Shown here: piece by piece, positions 61,801 to 64,000 of the stretch
Layout of the letters: each line of letters opens with the position of its first letter
Numbering within the stretch: the first letter of the stretch is position 1
Origin: F23-D06 sp963603365
Lineage (GTDB): Bacteria > Bacteroidota > Bacteroidia > Bacteroidales > WCHB1-69
Direction of reading: 5' to 3'
Length of the DNA: 64,000 bases
NCBI GenBank assembly: GCA_963603365.1
Contig: CAVCMI010000011.1
Coordinates: 1-64,000 of the forward strand
Notes under the pieces: generated by a model
Database searches by the model: none
What the model was told of the DNA's origin: nothing
Seen by the model: only the letters and a program-made list of their open reading frames with translations
Made by a program: the position numbers and the translations under genes

Positions 61801-62751
61801 TTCAACGGCATCCTCTTCCCATCGGTATACGACAAAAAAGTGACCGTGACCACCTTGGCGAATGACCCTTCCAGCCAACCTTATGACTTTGAGAGCCAGA
61901 AAAGCATCCTCTTCAAAGGGAACTGTACCGTCAGCAACGGTCATTACACCTTCTCGTTTTATGTCCCCAAAGACATCGATTACGAATTCGGGCAAGGGAA
62001 AATGAGCTATTATGCACGCACGGACAATTATGATGCCGCCGGCGCCTTCACCGGCTTCATCATCGGCGGTGTCGACTCTGCCGGCGTGACAGACGACGAA
62101 GGTCCGGAAGTGGAACTCTTCCTCAACGACGAGAACTTCGTAGAGGGCGGCATCACCAACCAAAACCCTGTCTTGATCGCCAAAATAAAAGACAACTACG
62201 GCATCAACACCACAGGCAACGGCATCGGGCACGACCTTGTCGCCATCTTGGACGGCGCCTCCGAGTCTCAGATCGTTCTCAACGATTATTACCAGACGGA
62301 AAAGGACAGTTTCAATGTCGGCACGGTACGCTATGACCTCAGCGACATCTCCGTGGGCAAGCACAAGATTATGGTGCGCGCCTGGGACATCAACAACAAC
62401 CCCACAGAGGCGGAACTCTCTTTTGAGGTAGTGTCTGACGAAACGCTGACACTCGGCCATGTGCTCAACTACCCGAACCCTTTCACCACCCGCACAGAGT
62501 TCTTCTTCGAACAGAACCAGAACGGAGGCGAATTCGACATACAGGTTCAGATTTACACCATATCGGGCAAATTGCTGAAAACCATCAATACAACGCAACT
62601 TATCGAGGGCAACAGGTGCGCGGGTATTCCGTGGGACGGACTCGATGACTATGGCGACAAAATAGGACGCGGCGTTTACATGTACCGGCTGCGAGTCCGC
62701 AACCAAAGCGGCGAAATTGCAGAAAAAACAGAAAAACTGGTTATACTGTAA
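58888..62751 (+). CDS. porU: T9SS sortase PorU
   Basis: The surface cysteine protease of C25 type that removes the sorting tail of T9SS cargo and joins the cargo to anionic lipopolysaccharide. The 1287 residues start with a signal segment (WALFCFLCLFFIQLTDIQAQ; start at 58888 or at the second ATG 58912). The catalytic pair is H798 in YIGHSGKDGW and C832 in LTLSCTFGFYDRP. Surrounding blocks include YPKYLLLFGRPCYDYRGR and GLYDIAIGRFPC. A C-terminal CTD-like region ends with YNPFTT-type LNYPNPFTTRTEFFFEQ and GDKIGRGVYMYRLRV. It is followed by porV, its usual partner. Confidence 0.94.
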   Translation: MHLSVKRQMKSKPWALFCFLCLFFIQLTDIQAQIFSKTISISWTDRVSYTFGEDKEKDFLHFVGAVYMQPQASLPSYYERIPVDGFRSGYDVKLSDVQTESIGEEDARLLEGYDLPAQVNVSVVPARERGKNYALLSFVPIIRTSAGQYRRITSLSLEISGRVASSPKGGRIYAARSVLSQGLWFSFTLAETGIYKVTYDDLVAMGMTTPIYSDRIALFGNGGKMLPEANAKPRTDDLRELPILIYDNNDGIFGEGDYFIFYGESPHTVEYDTSNKRFTHATNIYADVSCYFVTATAGIGEKKRISTVDNSALTATASASEYTHFDFHEDDLYNFGESGKDWFGDMFDITTERSYTFAASGQNLTQGRLSVAVAGVSNSYSTMNVSVNGNTIGSVSIRGLQSASMATLSRQDFSFTPDANSLSVTLTYSKPSTSSSAYLNWIEVEFPCSLTMHSSQFSFCNPGTVRKGSVTQFNISGADRSTQVWDVTDPSEAVRCKLALGNGTGSFKANTDVLRRFVAFDGTQYLAITRGSTVENQNLHATGAIDMVIVTHPDFLAQANRLANFRQQNDGLKVQVATIQQVYNEFSGGSQDPIAIRDYMKMIYDKSSGQYPKYLLLFGRPCYDYRGRVSGTEIFVPNYQYAATGNIISEYSFYANDDTFGLLDDEEGANATGLYDIAIGRFPCSTLAQATTAVDKSIRYTERRNLVSENSTSVSNFGDWRNVMAFVADDEDYNDFISNADNFTKIVEVKNSNINFDKIYLDAYPQVSNAGGQRYPDVTTAINNRMNRGCLFYTYIGHSGKDGWAAERVLENSDINKWANKYNMPAMLTLSCTFGFYDRPAVSPAELAFFNSNGGVSAIITASREAWSSPNNSFGRIIFNSMFDKTDKGRYPTIGEIEIAGKNNYGGSSTSLAMFVLMGDPSMPLAVPTYQIVTDSVNHKTAGDRQDTIRALSRVTVSGRVVDDQGQTMDNFNGILFPSVYDKKVTVTTLANDPSSQPYDFESQKSILFKGNCTVSNGHYTFSFYVPKDIDYEFGQGKMSYYARTDNYDAAGAFTGFIIGGVDSAGVTDDEGPEVELFLNDENFVEGGITNQNPVLIAKIKDNYGINTTGNGIGHDLVAILDGASESQIVLNDYYQTEKDSFNVGTVRYDLSDISVGKHKIMVRAWDINNNPTEAELSFEVVSDETLTLGHVLNYPNPFTTRTEFFFEQNQNGGEFDIQVQIYTISGKLLKTINTTQLIEGNRCAGIPWDGLDDYGDKIGRGVYMYRLRVRNQSGEIAEKTEKLVIL

Positions 62752-62832
62752 AATAATAATCCCAGAATGCCGTTAACCCTTTTTCAGTGCAGATAAACAA
62801 TGATGAAGAATAATAATAAAAACAAAAGGACA

Positions 62833-64000
62833 ATGAAAAAAACATTAACCGTTCTGATTTCGATAATGATGTTGTCGCTGGCCGGCAGCGTTGACGCCCA
62901 GATCAACCCCGGGGTTTTGAGCGGAAGAGAACTGAACACCATTACAACAGCCGTGCCGTTCCTGCAGATTGCACCCGACTCCCGCGCCGGCGGGCTGGCA
63001 GACATGGGCTGCGCAACCTCTGCCGACGTGAACTCCGTGGCCTACAATCCCGCCAAGACAGTATTCAACAACGATAGGTTCGGCATCGGTCTCTCTTACA
63101 GCCCGTGGCTCCACAACCTCGTCAGCGACATAAACCTGCTTTACCTCAGCACCTACTACCGGATTACGGACATGGACGCCGTCGCTTTATCGCTCCGCTA
63201 TTTCTCTTTGGGCGAAATCGAGTTTGTAGATGAGAACGGCATGAAAATGAGCGACCAGAAGCCCAACGAGTTCTCCATAGACCTCACCTATTCACGCAAG
63301 CTTATCGACCAGCTCTCCATCGCCATCTCTCCACGTTTCATATACTCAAACCTGACCGCCAACCAATACGTGTCGGGAGAGGAGACAAAAGCAGGTCTTG
63401 CCGGCGCTGCCGACCTCTCGTTCTTCTACGAACAGGACTTTGCAGTAAAAGGTTTGGAAAACAGCACACTGCGTGCCGGCTTGAACATTTCCAACATCGG
63501 CAACAAAATGTCATACTCGTCAGGTACGCTCCGCCGCGACTTCCTGCCCACGAACCTTAGGCTGGGCATCGGCTACGAGATGGCTTTCGACCCATACAAC
63601 AAATTGGCCATCACGGGCGAAATCAACAAACTGCTTGTGCCGACAAACCCCGTTTACAAAACCGACTCACTCGGGCGCACACAATATGACGAGAACAACA
63701 ATCCCATCATCCTTTCGGGGCGTAACCCTGACGTGTCGGTGCCGCAAGGCATCTTCCAATCGTTCTATGATGCTCCCGGCGGCTTCAAAGAGGAACTGTC
63801 CGAAGTGGCATGGGCTCTCGGCGCAGAGTACAGTTACCGCGACCTGTTTTTCTTCAGGGCCGGCTATTTTCACGAAAGCCAATACAAAGGCAACCGCCAA
63901 TTCATGACCGTCGGCGTCGGCATCAAGTACAACATCTTCAACATCGACGTTGCCTACCTCTTCACCACCAACGGACAGAAACACCCTCTGGCCAATACGC
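62833..64000 (+). CDS. porV: T9SS outer-membrane shuttle protein PorV (3' truncated by window edge)
   Basis: An open frame running off the end, with 389 codons visible. The start at 62833 gives a signal peptide (MKKTLTVLISIMMLSLAGSV, then DAQ); ATGs at 62800 and 62803 are in frame and would add an asparagine- and lysine-rich stretch. PorV (LptO) is a FadL-type outer-membrane barrel, shown by TTAVPFLQIAPDSRAGGLAD, MGCATSADVNSVAYNPAK and later barrel strands. It carries substrates from the translocon to PorU. The order porU-porV is as in other T9SS bacteria. Confidence 0.93.
   Translation, partial: MKKTLTVLISIMMLSLAGSVDAQINPGVLSGRELNTITTAVPFLQIAPDSRAGGLADMGCATSADVNSVAYNPAKTVFNNDRFGIGLSYSPWLHNLVSDINLLYLSTYYRITDMDAVALSLRYFSLGEIEFVDENGMKMSDQKPNEFSIDLTYSRKLIDQLSIAISPRFIYSNLTANQYVSGEETKAGLAGAADLSFFYEQDFAVKGLENSTLRAGLNISNIGNKMSYSSGTLRRDFLPTNLRLGIGYEMAFDPYNKLAITGEINKLLVPTNPVYKTDSLGRTQYDENNNPIILSGRNPDVSVPQGIFQSFYDAPGGFKEELSEVAWALGAEYSYRDLFFFRAGYFHESQYKGNRQFMTVGVGIKYNIFNIDVAYLFTTNGQKHPLANT

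Noticed and set aside
61612..62706. 364-residue minus-strand open frame opposite porU
   Set aside because: Antisense shadow of the PorU C-terminal region; valine- and aspartate-rich composition follows from the opposite strand.
1..64000. CRISPR array, prophage, insertion sequence or integrative element
   Set aside because: No spaced direct repeats, transposase, integrase or phage structural genes were seen; the only mobile-type trace is the restriction-modification remnant.

Overview
The window reads as chromosomal DNA of a member of the order Bacteroidales (phylum Bacteroidota). Three lines of evidence support this. It carries type IX secretion (T9SS) genes and cargo: gldJ, porP/sprF, porU, porV, a C25 gingipain-like protease, and type A and type B sorting tails. 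Many genes have a Bacteroidota promoter -7 box, TAnnTTTG, shortly upstream. It also holds families typical of the group, such as DUF1573, DUF1599, DUF4159, DUF4831, BT_3928-like and YfhO-like proteins. Most genes lie head to tail with short gaps, and there is no rRNA operon, prophage, insertion sequence or CRISPR array.

Layout. 1-5.5 kb: the end of a T9SS type B cargo gene, a Thr-Tyr-Gly tRNA cluster, an ABC-F ATPase and an M20 dipeptidase. 5.5-10 kb (minus strand): tmRNA, two tandem DUF1573 genes, aroQ, a DivIC/FtsB-like septum gene, rny, a probable 6S RNA, zapA and a small coiled-coil gene. 10-20.7 kb (mostly plus): an ECF sigma factor, efp, an lpxD paralogue, dus, a sigma-54 activator overlapping lptE, secG, and tig-clpP-clpX. 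20.6-31.3 kb (minus): a GT-C membrane protein, rnc-fabF-acpP, a five-gene remnant of the S10 ribosomal operon (rplC-rplD-rplW-rplB-rpsS), DUF4159, a von Willebrand A membrane protein and trpS. 31.4-32.2 kb: a decayed restriction-modification system. 32.2-38.3 kb (minus): prmC, a BT_3928-like protein, DUF1599 and a C25 protease. 38.6-50.5 kb (plus): rpmB alone, a TonB-dependent receptor, a cobalamin riboswitch with a BtuG-like lipoprotein and a T9SS cargo protein, a zinc peptidase, DUF4831, a lipoprotein, a radical SAM protein and a YfhO-like membrane protein. 50.7-64 kb: purL with a bifunctional-nuclease-family gene, a YitT protein, then porP-gldJ leftward and porU-porV rightward.

How the parts connect. 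PorU and PorV are the sortase/shuttle pair that processes T9SS cargo. GldJ and PorP/SprF belong to the same machinery. At least three cargo proteins lie in the window: the type B protein at the left edge, the C25 protease, and the protein behind the B12 riboswitch. The B12-controlled pair looks like a surface vitamin-capture module in which one partner is a lipoprotein and the other is T9SS-exported; the B12-binding role of the second is inferred.

The least expected observations are four. The S10 operon is cut off on both sides. A Sau3AI/MutH-type endonuclease and its C5-cytosine methyltransferase partner both survive only as internally deleted fragments. A riboswitch controls a T9SS-exported protein. 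A structured RNA at the zapA locus is probably 6S RNA. All family assignments were made by reading the sequence; no database search was run.
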